64,000 nucleotides of DNA, taken from positions 1 through 64,000 of the forward strand of contig NZ_JAVFJK010000014.1 in the NCBI RefSeq assembly GCF_030908215.1, in the 5' to 3' direction. This DNA comes from Sinomonas sp. ASV486 (GTDB taxonomy: Bacteria; Actinomycetota; Actinomycetes; Actinomycetales; Micrococcaceae). A program made the translations under genes and the position numbers. This document shows, one piece after another, positions 9,298 to 17,634 of this stretch (positions are counted from its first letter, which is position 1; each line of letters opens with the position of its first letter). The notes under the pieces were generated by a model that ran no database searches, was not told where the DNA came from, and saw only the letters and a program-made list of their open reading frames with translations.

Positions 9298-11427
9298 TCA
9301 GGCCTTCTTCGGCCACTCCTTCTCAACGAGCGTCAGGACGTCGTAGTTGGCGATGAGCTCGTCGTCCTGGTTGGTCAGGACGGCGTCCCAGCGGACCTCG
9401 CCGTACTCGTCCGTGACCCGCGGGGTGATCTGCTTCGCCGTGAGGGTCACGCGGATCGAATCGCCGGCAGGCACGGGCTGGAGGAAGCGCAGGTTGTCGA
9501 GGCCGTAGTTCAGCAGCACCGGGCCGGGCTCGGGCGAGACGAACAGGCCGGCGGCCCAGCTCACGAGCAGGTAGCCGTGCGCCACGATCCCCGGGAACAC
9601 GCCGGCGGCGCGGGCCGCCTCATCGTCCATGTGGGCGTAGAACGTGTCGCCGGTCTCGGCGGCGAACTTCGAGATGTCCTCGCGCGTGATCTGGCGCAGC
9701 TCGGAGCGCATCGCGTCGCCCACGCGGAGCTCCGCGAGCGACTTGCGGAACGGGTGCGTCGACGGGTCGGCAGGGTCCGCGAGGTTCCTGTCCGCACCCG
9801 TGTGCCACAGGCCCGTCACCGCGGTGAGCATGTTGGGCGAACCCTGGAGGGCGGTGCGCTGCATGTGGTGCTTGACGGAGCGGATGCCGCCGAGTTCCTC
9901 GCCGCCGCCCGCGCGGCCCGGGCCGCCGTGGACGAGGTGCGGGACCGGGGAACCGTGGCCGGTCGAAGTCTTGGCGTCCTCGCGGTTGAGCACGAGCACG
10001 CGACCATGGTGCGCGGCGATGCCGGTCACGAGGGTCCGCGCGACCTCCGGGTCGTTCGTGGCGACCGAGGCGACGAGCGAGCCCGCGCCCATCGCCGCGA
10101 GCTTCACAGCCTCGTCGAGGCTCGAGTAGCCGACCACGGACGAGACCGGGCCGAACGCCTCGGTGCCGTGCAGGGCCGGAGCGAGCGCGTCTTCCCACGT
10201 CAGGACCACGGGAGACATGAACGCGCCGTCTCCGACGACGGCCTTCTGGCCGCTGGCCGTGACGACCTCCGGGGCCTCGAGCGAACCGAACGCGATGCGC
10301 CCGCCTGCGGCGACGAGCGATTCGACGGCGCCCCGCACGTCCTTGAGCTGCTCCATCGACGCGAGTGCGCCCATCGTGACGCCCTCGGCCCGAGGGTCGC
10401 CGACCACGACGCGCTCCGTCACCCGCGCACCGATGGCGGCAACGACGTCGTCCACGAGTTCCGCGGGGACGATACTGCGGCGCACCGCCGTGCACTTCTG
10501 GCCAGCCTTGACCGTCATCTCGGTGACCACGGACTTCACGAACGCGTCGAACTCTGGGGTGCCGGGAACGGCGTCGGGACCGAGGATCGCGGCGTTGAGG
10601 GAATCGGTCTCCGAGGTGAAGCGGACCCCGCCGTGCACAACGTTCGGGTGCGACTTGAGGAGGTTCGCGGTGCCGGCCGAGCCGGTGAAGGAGACCATGT
10701 CGCGGTAGTCGAGCTCGTCCAGGAGCGTCCGCGCGGAGCCGGAGATGAGCTGGATCGAGCCGGCCGGGAGGATGCCGGACTCGACCATGAGGCGCACCAT
10801 CGCCTCGGCCACGTAGCCGGTCGGGGTAGCGGGCTTGACGATCGTCGGGACGCCGGCGATGAACGCGGGGGCGAACTTCTCGAGCATGCCCCACACGGGG
10901 AAGTTGAACGCGTTGATCTGCGCGGCGACGCCGGGGATACGGGTGTAGATGTGCTCGCCCGCGAATGAGCCGTCCTTGGAGAGGACCTCAAGGGGACCGT
11001 CCACGATCACGTTTGAGTTCGGCAGCTCGCGGCGCCCCTTCGAGCCGAACGTGAAGAGCACGCCGATGCCGCCGTCGATGTCCACCATGTTGTCGATCTT
11101 CGTTGCGCCGGTCCGGAACGAGAGCTCGTAGAGCTCCTGCTTGCGCCCGTTGAGGAACTGGGCCAGCTCCTTGAGCTTGAGGGCGCGCTCGTGGATGGTG
11201 AGCTTGCCGAGCCCCGCCTGGCCCACCGTGCGAGCGTGCTCGACCATGGCCTTCAGGTCGAGGCCGTCCGCATTCACGACGGCGAGCAGCTCGCCCGTGC
11301 TCGCATCCCTGACCTCAGTGCCCTTGCTGGTCGATTCGGCGGGCGTCCACCAGGTGTCGCGGATGTAGCTGGGCACGACGGCGACCCGGGTCGCCTCTGG
11401 TGCAGTGGTCTCCGGGGCAGTGGTCAT
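9298..11427 (-). CDS. paaZ: PaaZ: bifunctional oxepin-CoA hydrolase / 3-oxo-5,6-dehydrosuberyl-CoA semialdehyde dehydrogenase
   Basis: PaaZ opens the oxepin-CoA ring in aerobic phenylacetate degradation and oxidises the resulting aldehyde. The 709-residue protein has an N-terminal aldehyde dehydrogenase domain (to about residue 530; FNFPVWGMLEKFAPA near 175-189, catalytic Cys312 in KAGQKCTAVRR) fused to a C-terminal MaoC-like (R)-hydratase domain (about 560-709) with FAAETGDTFYAHMDD and GIVAHGY. The start at 11427 has a GGAAGGA site; the upstream in-frame Met at 11463 does not. A PaaR-like operator lies at 11496-11517. Ring-epoxidase genes (paaABCDE) are not in the window, so they must be elsewhere if the pathway is complete. 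Confidence 0.93.
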   Translation of the reverse strand: MTTAPETTAPEATRVAVVPSYIRDTWWTPAESTSKGTEVRDASTGELLAVVNADGLDLKAMVEHARTVGQAGLGKLTIHERALKLKELAQFLNGRKQELYELSFRTGATKIDNMVDIDGGIGVLFTFGSKGRRELPNSNVIVDGPLEVLSKDGSFAGEHIYTRIPGVAAQINAFNFPVWGMLEKFAPAFIAGVPTIVKPATPTGYVAEAMVRLMVESGILPAGSIQLISGSARTLLDELDYRDMVSFTGSAGTANLLKSHPNVVHGGVRFTSETDSLNAAILGPDAVPGTPEFDAFVKSVVTEMTVKAGQKCTAVRRSIVPAELVDDVVAAIGARVTERVVVGDPRAEGVTMGALASMEQLKDVRGAVESLVAAGGRIAFGSLEAPEVVTASGQKAVVGDGAFMSPVVLTWEDALAPALHGTEAFGPVSSVVGYSSLDEAVKLAAMGAGSLVASVATNDPEVARTLVTGIAAHHGRVLVLNREDAKTSTGHGSPVPHLVHGGPGRAGGGEELGGIRSVKHHMQRTALQGSPNMLTAVTGLWHTGADRNLADPADPSTHPFRKSLAELRVGDAMRSELRQITREDISKFAAETGDTFYAHMDDEAARAAGVFPGIVAHGYLLVSWAAGLFVSPEPGPVLLNYGLDNLRFLQPVPAGDSIRVTLTAKQITPRVTDEYGEVRWDAVLTNQDDELIANYDVLTLVEKEWPKKA

Positions 11428-11495
11428 CGTCGACGGATCCTTCCGGTCGGGGCGGGGAGCCATGAAGCGACCGGGCCAACCTTCTCAGAGGCATT

Positions 11496-11517
11496 ACTGA
11501 CCGGCCGTTCGGTAATG
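11496..11517. promoter_or_regulatory. PaaR-like TetR-family operator upstream of paaZ
   Basis: The core ACCGGCCGTTCGGT (11500-11513) is ACCG-NN-CG-NN-CGGT, and the left flank ACTG extends the palindrome. This matches the general form reported for PaaR sites in actinobacteria. It lies about 70 bp upstream of the paaZ start, in the position expected for repression. A second site precedes the thiolase operon at 19956. Confidence 0.75.
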
Positions 11518-11700
11518 GGTCAAGAATACACGGAAGGCCTGCAGGGCACGAGGGGAGCCGAAACAAGCGTCCTCCGCCCCTTCTGCTACAAGACCCCACT
11601 GCCTAGGATGACGCGAGTCAGGACTGTTAGCCTCCGCGGCGCCAGTCCACCGGCTGGGGGATGGACGACGGCGTGGGGGCACCTCGAGTGAGGACCTCAC

Positions 11701-12513
11701 ATGAACGCGCTCACCAACCACCCGCCCACACGCAGACCATCCCCCATCGCCCGGGCCCTTCTGGCCCTCCTGACGGCCTTCGGGCTCGTCGCGGGCACCG
11801 CTGTCCTCCCTGCATCGGCTACACCGCCGTCGGCCTACGTCGGTCTTGGCGACTCAATCGCGGCCGGGACGGGGGGGTCAGACTATGTGGATGCCACGTG
11901 CCTTCGCACCGCCGAGGCCTATCCCACGCAGCTCGGCGGTCTGAACAACGCGTGTTTCGGTGCCACCACCTCAATCGTTGTGCAGACCCAACTCGGGGCG
12001 CTCAACGGTGCAGTGCGGCGCGTCTCGGTGACCGTGGGGGCAAACGACATCGGCTCCGGCCAGGTAGCGGCCGCCTGTATGAGCGCACCGCAGTCCACGA
12101 CCTGCCAGCAAGCCCTCGCAAAATCCCTCTTCGTAGACCTGCCCCAGCTTCCGGGGAAGATCCGGACCATGATCACAGCGATCCGAGCCAAGGCCCCGAA
12201 CGCCGCCATTGTCCTGACCGGCTACCCGCGGCTGTTCACAGTGTCGCCGACCGAGCCGGTTATCCAGCGGACGATGGAAGACACCATCAACTACGCAACG
12301 GATCTCCTCAACACCACGATCGCCACCTCGGCCTATGCGAACGGCACCTCGTTCTCCTCAGTGACGTGGGCCTTCATCGGGCACGGCATCGGCTCGGCGG
12401 CCCCGTGGATTCACAGCCCGCGGGACACAACCAACCAACTCGAGTGGTTCCACCCGAACGACTCCGGATACACGCTCGGCTATGTGCCGGCCGTCCGACC
12501 TTACGTGCAGTAG
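11701..12513 (+). CDS. Secreted SGNH/GDSL-type hydrolase
   Basis: A 270-residue exported SGNH hydrolase. A signal peptide (charged start, hydrophobic stretch about residues 17-35, cleavage near SAT-PPS) precedes block I YVGLGDSIAAG (nucleophilic Ser), block III TVGANDIG (oxyanion Asn) and the C-terminal histidine block WFHPNDSGY. The Asp three residues before the His in classical SGNH enzymes is a Glu here. Several cysteines suggest disulfides outside the cell. It is the first of three related genes within 3.5 kb; the second follows after 52 bp. Likely an extracellular esterase or lipase; substrate unknown. Confidence 0.87.
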   Translation: MNALTNHPPTRRPSPIARALLALLTAFGLVAGTAVLPASATPPSAYVGLGDSIAAGTGGSDYVDATCLRTAEAYPTQLGGLNNACFGATTSIVVQTQLGALNGAVRRVSVTVGANDIGSGQVAAACMSAPQSTTCQQALAKSLFVDLPQLPGKIRTMITAIRAKAPNAAIVLTGYPRLFTVSPTEPVIQRTMEDTINYATDLLNTTIATSAYANGTSFSSVTWAFIGHGIGSAAPWIHSPRDTTNQLEWFHPNDSGYTLGYVPAVRPYVQ

Positions 12514-12565
12514 CCACGGTCAGCCCCGTCCGTCCCCTTCCCGCCCTGCCAAGTCAAGGAGAACC

Positions 12566-13507
12566 ATGAGCCACACCAGCCGGACAGCGTCGCCGATCAC
12601 CAGAGGGGTCACGGCGCTGGTCGCTGCCATCAGCCTCGTCGCGGGGGTGAGCGCCCTTCCCGCCACCGCAACACCGCCGCCCCCCGTCAACTACGTGAAT
12701 CTCGGCGACTCCTATTCCGCCGGCTGGGGCGCTGGCGCACCGGAGGTGAACCCGAACTACTCCGCCCCCGTATGCTATGGCTCCGGACCTGACCACGTGA
12801 CCCTGCTCTCCGCCCTGATGTCGGTGAACTTGGTGGGCGACTTTGCCTGCGCCGGCGCCACGTTAGCGCCCGGAGCCAGCTACCCGAGCATCCCCGATCA
12901 GATACGCGTCGCAGTGAACAAGGGGGCGCTCACCACGAGCACGGGCCTCGTCACTCTGACGGGCGGCGGTAACGATCTCGGCTTTGTCGGCCTCCTCGAA
13001 CAGTGCGGGGCCTTGAAGCAGAGCGGTCAGAGCTGCGTCACCCTCTTCCATAACGGGGCCGAGGCAGCCCCTACCGTGGTCACCCCACTGGTAGCCCGGG
13101 TTGCCGCACAGATCCGGGACGCCGCCGAGAATGCGCGCATCGCGTGGCTCGGCTATCCGCACCTCTTCGCGGTGGCTGGCCAGCCGACGACGATCCTCCC
13201 AGGCGATGGCTTCCTGACGAATGACGAGGCCGTCGCGCTCAACGAGGCTGCAGATGCGCTCAACTCGTCGATCAAGGATGGCCTGAAAGGCGTAAAGAAC
13301 GCGCAGTTCGCCAACGTCGTCCCGAAGTTCGACGGCCACGAGCTCGGCTCCTCTGCCCCCTGGATCACCCCACTCGTCCTTAACCCGGCCGATCCCGGAT
13401 ACATCTTCAACCTCCACCCGACGGCAACCGGCTACGCAGAGGGGTATTACCCCGTCGCGGTCAGGCAGGTGAAGCCCGCTCAGATTCCCCAGGCCGCAAA
13501 GCTCTGA
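12566..13507 (+). CDS. Secreted SGNH/GDSL-type hydrolase
   Basis: A 313-residue paralogue of the preceding gene. The signal peptide ends near ATATPPPP, followed by VNYVNLGDSYSAGWG (Ser), TLTGGGNDLGF (Asn) and FNLHPTATGYAEGYYP (His). The Asp of the usual DxxH pair is absent, as in Streptomyces scabies-type esterases that use a Ser-His dyad; that comparison is inference. The start is set by AAGGAG six bases upstream of the ATG at 12566. It is probably cotranscribed with the first SGNH gene and ends at a hairpin shared with the convergent GNAT gene. Confidence 0.87.
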   Translation: MSHTSRTASPITRGVTALVAAISLVAGVSALPATATPPPPVNYVNLGDSYSAGWGAGAPEVNPNYSAPVCYGSGPDHVTLLSALMSVNLVGDFACAGATLAPGASYPSIPDQIRVAVNKGALTTSTGLVTLTGGGNDLGFVGLLEQCGALKQSGQSCVTLFHNGAEAAPTVVTPLVARVAAQIRDAAENARIAWLGYPHLFAVAGQPTTILPGDGFLTNDEAVALNEAADALNSSIKDGLKGVKNAQFANVVPKFDGHELGSSAPWITPLVLNPADPGYIFNLHPTATGYAEGYYPVAVRQVKPAQIPQAAKL

Positions 13508-13516
13508 TCCCTGACC

Positions 13517-13553
13517 GAGCTGCGCCTCACCCCCTGTGGGCGACGCGCAGCTC
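13517..13553. terminator. Bidirectional hairpin between SGNH and GNAT genes
   Basis: GAGCTGCGC at 13517-13525 pairs perfectly with GCGCAGCTC at 13545-13553. The hairpin lies between convergent genes and overlaps the last codons of the GNAT gene, as expected for a shared terminator. Confidence 0.5.
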
Positions 13554-14120
13554 GAGTCCGTTCCGGACCATGGGCCACTCGGAGGCGACGATCGAATAGA
13601 CCACCGTGTCCCGGAGCGAGCCGTCGGGCATGAGCTGGTGGCTGCGGAGCACACCGTCCTGCTTCGCGCCGAGTCGCTCGATCGCAGCGCGCGACTGGCG
13701 GTTCATCCAGTGCGTTCGGAACTCCACGGCGATGCAGCCGAGCGTCTCGAAAGCGTGCCGCAGCAACAGCAGCTTGGACTCGGGGTTTGTCCCAGTGCCC
13801 TGCGCGCTCAGAGCATTCCAGGTGGATCCGATCTCGACGCGGCGGTTCACAGCGTCGACATTCATGTACGTCGTCATGCCGATGATGCGGCCGTCGGAGA
13901 CGCGTCGCGTCGCGAACGGGAGCATCGAGCCAGCGCTCTGGAGCGCGAGCCTGCGGTCGATCTCGGCCGCCATATCCTCAGGGCGCGGCACTGACGTGTA
14001 CCAGAGGTTCCACAGGTCGCCGTCGCGCACGGCGTCCTCAAGGGCCTCGCAGTGATCAGAGGAGAGCGGTTCAAGGGTCACGAGGCGGCCCCGCAGAATC
14101 ACGGGTTCGACGAAGGACAT
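13527..14120 (-). CDS. GNAT family N-acetyltransferase (RimJ/RimL type)
   Basis: A 197-residue GNAT acetyltransferase that uses acetyl-CoA to modify an amine. The N-terminal VILRGRLVTLEPLSSDHCEA, the central RRVEIGSTWNALSAQGTGTN (acetyl-CoA loop region) and VEFRTHWMNRQSRAAIERLG match the RimJ/RimL-like group that acts on protein N termini or small molecules. There is no membrane segment. It is convergent with the second SGNH gene and divergent from the third, so it has no evident operon partner. Target not predictable. Confidence 0.85.
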   Translation of the reverse strand: MSFVEPVILRGRLVTLEPLSSDHCEALEDAVRDGDLWNLWYTSVPRPEDMAAEIDRRLALQSAGSMLPFATRRVSDGRIIGMTTYMNVDAVNRRVEIGSTWNALSAQGTGTNPESKLLLLRHAFETLGCIAVEFRTHWMNRQSRAAIERLGAKQDGVLRSHQLMPDGSLRDTVVYSIVASEWPMVRNGLELRVAHRG

Positions 14121-14129
14121 GCGGTGAGT

Positions 14130-14230
14130 CTATGCGCGGAGCTTTGCTCTCACGGCGGCGAGCTCGGCGCGGCTGAGGCCGTGATCGAGAAGGAACCCCT
14201 CGAAGTATTGGCGGCATCCGGTGCGGGCGC
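14130..14230 (-). pseudogene. Ghost 3' end of the tyrosine phosphatase gene
   Basis: Bases 14139-14203 match 15232-15296, the coding 3' end of the phosphatase gene, at 62 of 65 positions and in the same orientation. On the minus strand the fragment still reads FLLDHGLSRAELAAVRAKL and ends at its own TAG (14130-14132). Upstream in the same frame about 11 further codons remain open but no longer resemble the gene. The fragment lacks any start codon or ribosome site, so it is a relic. Together with the intact copy it flanks the third SGNH gene as a direct repeat. Confidence 0.8.
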
Positions 14231-14278
14231 TAATATCTCCATCGTATGGATTTAATGACTCGCTCTCAGGGGGAAACC

Positions 14279-15193
14279 ATGTTCCGTCACAATCGCCTCA
14301 TCCGCGCCTTGTCGGTCATCTCTAGCACACTGCTCATCACAGGCGGCGCAGCCACGCTGTCTGCCGCAGCGCCGCCGCCTCCCGTCAACTACGTCAACCT
14401 CGGCGATTCCTTCGGCGCCGGCATGGGCTCCGGGGACGACACTGTCAGACCGGCCTACAACCTGCAGCCACCAAGCCTCTTCGACGGCCAGTGTCTGGGC
14501 GGCGGCTACGACCACGTGACGAAGTTCTCCCACCGCAAAGGGATCAACCTCGTGGCCGACGCCGCGTGCGGAGGGGCGACGTCAACGGACATGGCGGCCA
14601 TCGCCGACATCGCCGCAGGCCGTGGCGAGCTGGGCACGTCGACCCAGCTGGTCAGCATGACGGTCGGCGGCAACGACCTCGGTCTCTACCAGCTCTTCCT
14701 CACCTGCTCGAAGTTCCGCGACCAGGCGCCCTTCCCGCTGCCGAGTTGCGCGGACGCCGTCGCCGGCATCGCCACAGCCCTTCCCTCCCAGGCAGCCATC
14801 TACGCCGCGAACCTCGCGCACGTGCGCGCGCTCGCGCCGAACGCCAAGGTGGTCTGGCTCGGCTACCCGCGCATCTTCTCGCCTGGATACCTCACGGACG
14901 CCGACCCGTTCATCACCCCGGCGAATGCCGCGATGCTCAACGCAGGGATCGACCGGCTCAACGCCACCCTCGCGGCGGTGGCCACGGGCGGTGGCGCGAC
15001 CTTCGCGGACGTCACGTCCCGATTCGACGGCCACGGCTACGGTTCCCCGACCCCGTGGATCAACTCGGGCCCCTGGGCCAGCCTCGACGACTTCTTCAAC
15101 AGCCCTGCCCTGCACCCCAACGAGACGGGCTACATCGAGGGATACTACCCGGCGTTGAATAGTTCGGTCGTGGTCCCGGCACTGCAACGCTGA
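14279..15193 (+). CDS. Secreted SGNH/GDSL-type hydrolase flanked by direct repeats
   Basis: A 304-residue exported SGNH hydrolase, closest in the window to the gene at 12566: the mature start PPPPVNYVNLGDSFGAG is almost the same. Block III is TVGGNDLGLY and the His block is PALHPNETGYIEGYYP. The start at 14279 follows AGGGGG; an in-frame Met at 14246 would add 11 residues. The signal peptide spans about residues 1-30. The gene sits between two 65-bp direct repeats derived from the end of the tyrosine phosphatase gene, so it may have arrived or duplicated there as a unit. Likely an extracellular esterase. Confidence 0.87.
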   Translation: MFRHNRLIRALSVISSTLLITGGAATLSAAAPPPPVNYVNLGDSFGAGMGSGDDTVRPAYNLQPPSLFDGQCLGGGYDHVTKFSHRKGINLVADAACGGATSTDMAAIADIAAGRGELGTSTQLVSMTVGGNDLGLYQLFLTCSKFRDQAPFPLPSCADAVAGIATALPSQAAIYAANLAHVRALAPNAKVVWLGYPRIFSPGYLTDADPFITPANAAMLNAGIDRLNATLAAVATGGGATFADVTSRFDGHGYGSPTPWINSGPWASLDDFFNSPALHPNETGYIEGYYPALNSSVVVPALQR

Positions 15194-15200
15194 CCGGTTC

Positions 15201-15232
15201 CGGCCGCCGCTGAGGAGGCTCAGCGGCGGCCG
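15201..15232. terminator. 14-bp hairpin shared by SGNH and phosphatase genes
   Basis: CGGCCGCCGCTGAG (15201-15214) pairs perfectly with CTCAGCGGCGGCCG (15219-15232) around a GAGG loop. It follows the plus-strand SGNH gene and overlaps the last codons and stop of the minus-strand phosphatase, fitting a bidirectional terminator. Confidence 0.65.
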
Positions 15233-15930
15233 AGCTTGGCTCGCACGGCGGCGAGCTCGGCGCGGCTGAGGCCGTGATCGAGAAGGAACCTCTCGACGTC
15301 GAGCCCGGCGGCGAACGCTGCGAGCGCCGACTGCCGTTCGGCCAGCAGCGGCGCGAGCTCGGCGTCGTTGTGGTAGCGCTCGTACGGGTGCCTCACCGGG
15401 CTGATGCGGTGCCACTCGTTGATGCCCCGCGCGCTCGCCTCGTACTGCTCGGCGGCCGCCGCGCGCGCCGCGGCGGGATCGGCGAGCTGCAGAAGCATCG
15501 TGACAATGAGGCCCGTTCGGTCCCGCCCTGCCGAGCAGTGGAGCACGACGCCGCCCTGCGCCTCGCCGATGGCGCGGAAGACCGTGGCAAGACGTTCGGG
15601 AAACAGCCGGACGATGCCCGCGTAGCCGCTCGGGTGGCTGAGGTAAGGCGGGCTCTGGCCGGCGAACTGCTCCGCGAGCTCGGGGTGGTCCGGGTCCTCC
15701 GTCGGAGCATTGACGACGACGATCCCCGCCATCGCGTCGGGCCGCACCTCAGGATCGGTGGGACGCCGGCGCTGCTCGCCCGGGTTGCGGAGGTCGATGA
15801 TGGTGCGGACGCCGTCGTCGTGCATCTGCCGCCACCCGCGTTCGGTGAGCCACTCGCGACGGCCCATGCGGTACACGCTCCCGAGAACATGGCGGGCGTT
15901 GACGGCGCCCTCCCATCCAACGGGCATCAT
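15220..15930 (-). CDS. Tyrosine-protein phosphatase (DSP/PTP-like)
   Basis: A 236-residue tyrosine phosphatase of the bacterial group typified by mycobacterial PtpB-like enzymes. The P-loop HCSAGRDRTG carries the CX5R catalytic motif, and RTIIDLRNPGE is the conserved N-terminal strand with the Asp-Leu-Arg signature. The C terminus is a helical tail (FLLDHGLSRAELAAVRAKL) of the sort seen in this family. The ATG at 15930 overlaps the stop of the upstream membrane-protein gene (ATGA), so the two are coupled. The last 65 bp of the gene are duplicated at 14139-14203. Possible substrates are phosphotyrosine proteins or phosphoinositides; not determined here. Confidence 0.88.
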   Translation of the reverse strand: MMPVGWEGAVNARHVLGSVYRMGRREWLTERGWRQMHDDGVRTIIDLRNPGEQRRRPTDPEVRPDAMAGIVVVNAPTEDPDHPELAEQFAGQSPPYLSHPSGYAGIVRLFPERLATVFRAIGEAQGGVVLHCSAGRDRTGLIVTMLLQLADPAAARAAAAEQYEASARGINEWHRISPVRHPYERYHNDAELAPLLAERQSALAAFAAGLDVERFLLDHGLSRAELAAVRAKLGRR

Positions 15931-16616
15931 CCGAGGGGCGCCATGCTGGCGGGGAGCACTCGCCGAACGAGCCGGACTGCGGCCCAGCCCGTCACCGCGG
16001 CCATCGCAACGGCCATCGCGGCCGCCCCCAGCGCACCGATGACCAAGACAAGAATCAGTGGCTGGCCCTCGTTCCACAAGGGCGGCGCAATCATGAAGAA
16101 GGCGCCCAGGCCCACGCACCATGCGGCAGCCGTCGCGAGGACCCAGATCCAGGCATGGGGCACGTGGCGACGCAGCTCCAGCCACTGGCCCACGCCGATG
16201 CTCGCAAGGAGCACGAGTCCGAGCACGAGTCCGACGGCGACCGTGAGCGGCATGGACCAATCGATCCACACCGCGGCGGTGACGACCGGCAGCATGCCGA
16301 CTGCCCACGCGATGGCCGCCGCCACGGCGGTGAACACGATGAACCTGCGGCGATTCAGCGAGGGTATCCGCCGGGAGAAGCGCCAGGCCATGGCCGTACC
16401 GAGCACAGCTCCCTCGCCTAGCCCCGCGACCACGAGCAGTCCCGCGCCCGGAAGGTCCGGCAGGTCCGCGGCGATGACGAGCGACTCGGCGCCCATTGGT
16501 ATGAGGAAGCCGACGAATTCGCCAAGCGCCACCCAGCCCAGCCACGGCGCGAAGAACGGCTCGGTGCGATCTGGGGCGGCAGCGCGTTGGATGCTCACGC
16601 GACCATCTTCCCCCAC
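15927..16616 (-). CDS. Polytopic membrane protein of unknown function
   Basis: A 229-residue protein with about six hydrophobic segments (near residues 24-45, 55-78, 92-115, 122-143, 155-175 and 183-212). No family was recognised. The start is a GTG at 16616; an in-frame GTG at 16598 with a GGGGAAG site is equally plausible. Its stop overlaps the start of the tyrosine phosphatase gene, so the two are expressed together; whether they work together is unknown. Confidence 0.7.
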   Translation of the reverse strand: MGEDGRVSIQRAAAPDRTEPFFAPWLGWVALGEFVGFLIPMGAESLVIAADLPDLPGAGLLVVAGLGEGAVLGTAMAWRFSRRIPSLNRRRFIVFTAVAAAIAWAVGMLPVVTAAVWIDWSMPLTVAVGLVLGLVLLASIGVGQWLELRRHVPHAWIWVLATAAAWCVGLGAFFMIAPPLWNEGQPLILVLVIGALGAAAMAVAMAAVTGWAAVRLVRRVLPASMAPLG

Positions 16617-16628
16617 CCCTTCACTTGC

Positions 16629-16745
16629 GGGGTCTCTGGCGGGCGCGTGTGGGGTCTCTGGCGCGCCCGTTGACCCGGGCGGGACCGCTCATTGGGTCGC
16701 CAAAGACCCCTCAACGCTTTGCCAGGGACCCCTCAACGGCAGGGG
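16629..16745. repeat. Intergenic short repeats of the GGGGTCTC/GACCCCTC type
   Basis: GGGGTCTCTGGCG occurs twice on the left and ACCCCTCAACG twice on the right, with inverted similarity between the halves. The stretch lies downstream of the minus-strand hydroxyacyl-CoA dehydrogenase and upstream of the membrane-protein gene. It resembles in style the gene-end repeats at 9.2, 30.4 and 54.7 kb. Confidence 0.55.
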
Positions 16746-16752
16746 TGGGGGG

Positions 16753-17634
16753 TCAGTTCCAGGTGTAGAAGCCTTTGCCGGTCTTGCGGCCGAGTTCGCC
16801 GTTGGCGACCTTGTCGCGCAGGATCTGCGGCGGGGCGAACCGGTCGCCGAGGGTCGAGTGGAGGTATTCGGCGATGCCGAGGCGGACGTCGAGTCCGACG
16901 ATGTCGGTGGTCTTCAGCGGCCCGGTGGGGTGCTTGTAGCCCAGGACCATGGCGTTGTCGATGTCCTCCGCACTGGCGACGCCCTCTTCGACCATGCGCA
17001 TCGCCTCCAGCGCGATGGCGACCCCGAGGCGGGAGGACGCGAAGCCGGGGGCGTCGCGGACGACGACGGCGGTCTTGCCCAATGCCTCGGTCCAGGCCTT
17101 CGCCGCGGCGGCCAGCTCCGGTGCGGTCTTCTCCGCCACGACGACCTCGATCAGGGTCGAGGCCGGGACGGGGTTGAAGAAGTGCAGGCCCAGGAACCGC
17201 TCCGGCCGGGCCAGGGACTCCGCCAGCTTGGACACCGACAGCGAGGACGTGTTCGTGGCCAGGAACGCCCCCGCGCCCAGCACCGCCTCGACGCCGGTCA
17301 AGGCCGCCTTCTTGAGGGCCGGGTCCTCGGGGACGGCCTCGACGACCAGGTCGCGGTCGGCGAACGCGGCATAGTCCAGCGAGGTGGTGAACGACTCCAG
17401 GATCGCTGCCTTCGCCTCCGGCAGGGCCCCGTCCACTGCGCCGCGCTCGATGGACTTCGCGACGGAGGACTCGACCCGCTCCCGCGCGCCCTCCTCGGCC
17501 TGCTCGTCACGCTCGACCACGACCACCTCCGCGCCCTTCATCAGGAACGCGTGGGCGATGCCGGCGCCCATCCTGCCTCCGCCCAGGACCCCCACGCGTG
17601 CGGGGAGGCCCTCTGCCAGGTTGATCTTTCCCAT
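16753..17634 (-). CDS. 3-hydroxyacyl-CoA dehydrogenase (probably PaaH-like)
   Basis: A 293-residue NAD-dependent 3-hydroxyacyl-CoA dehydrogenase without a fused hydratase domain. The dinucleotide fold is GVLGGGRMGAGIAHAF (residues 15-30), the catalytic His is about 151 in FLGLHFFNPVP, and the C-terminal helical domain ends with LGRKTGKGFYTWN. The ATG overlaps the stop of the enoyl-CoA hydratase by one base (TGATG). Third gene of the thiolase operon; given the PaaR-like site and paaZ nearby, a 3-hydroxyadipyl-CoA dehydrogenase role in phenylacetate breakdown is likely. General fatty-acid oxidation is the alternative. Confidence 0.9.
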   Translation of the reverse strand: MGKINLAEGLPARVGVLGGGRMGAGIAHAFLMKGAEVVVVERDEQAEEGARERVESSVAKSIERGAVDGALPEAKAAILESFTTSLDYAAFADRDLVVEAVPEDPALKKAALTGVEAVLGAGAFLATNTSSLSVSKLAESLARPERFLGLHFFNPVPASTLIEVVVAEKTAPELAAAAKAWTEALGKTAVVVRDAPGFASSRLGVAIALEAMRMVEEGVASAEDIDNAMVLGYKHPTGPLKTTDIVGLDVRLGIAEYLHSTLGDRFAPPQILRDKVANGELGRKTGKGFYTWN

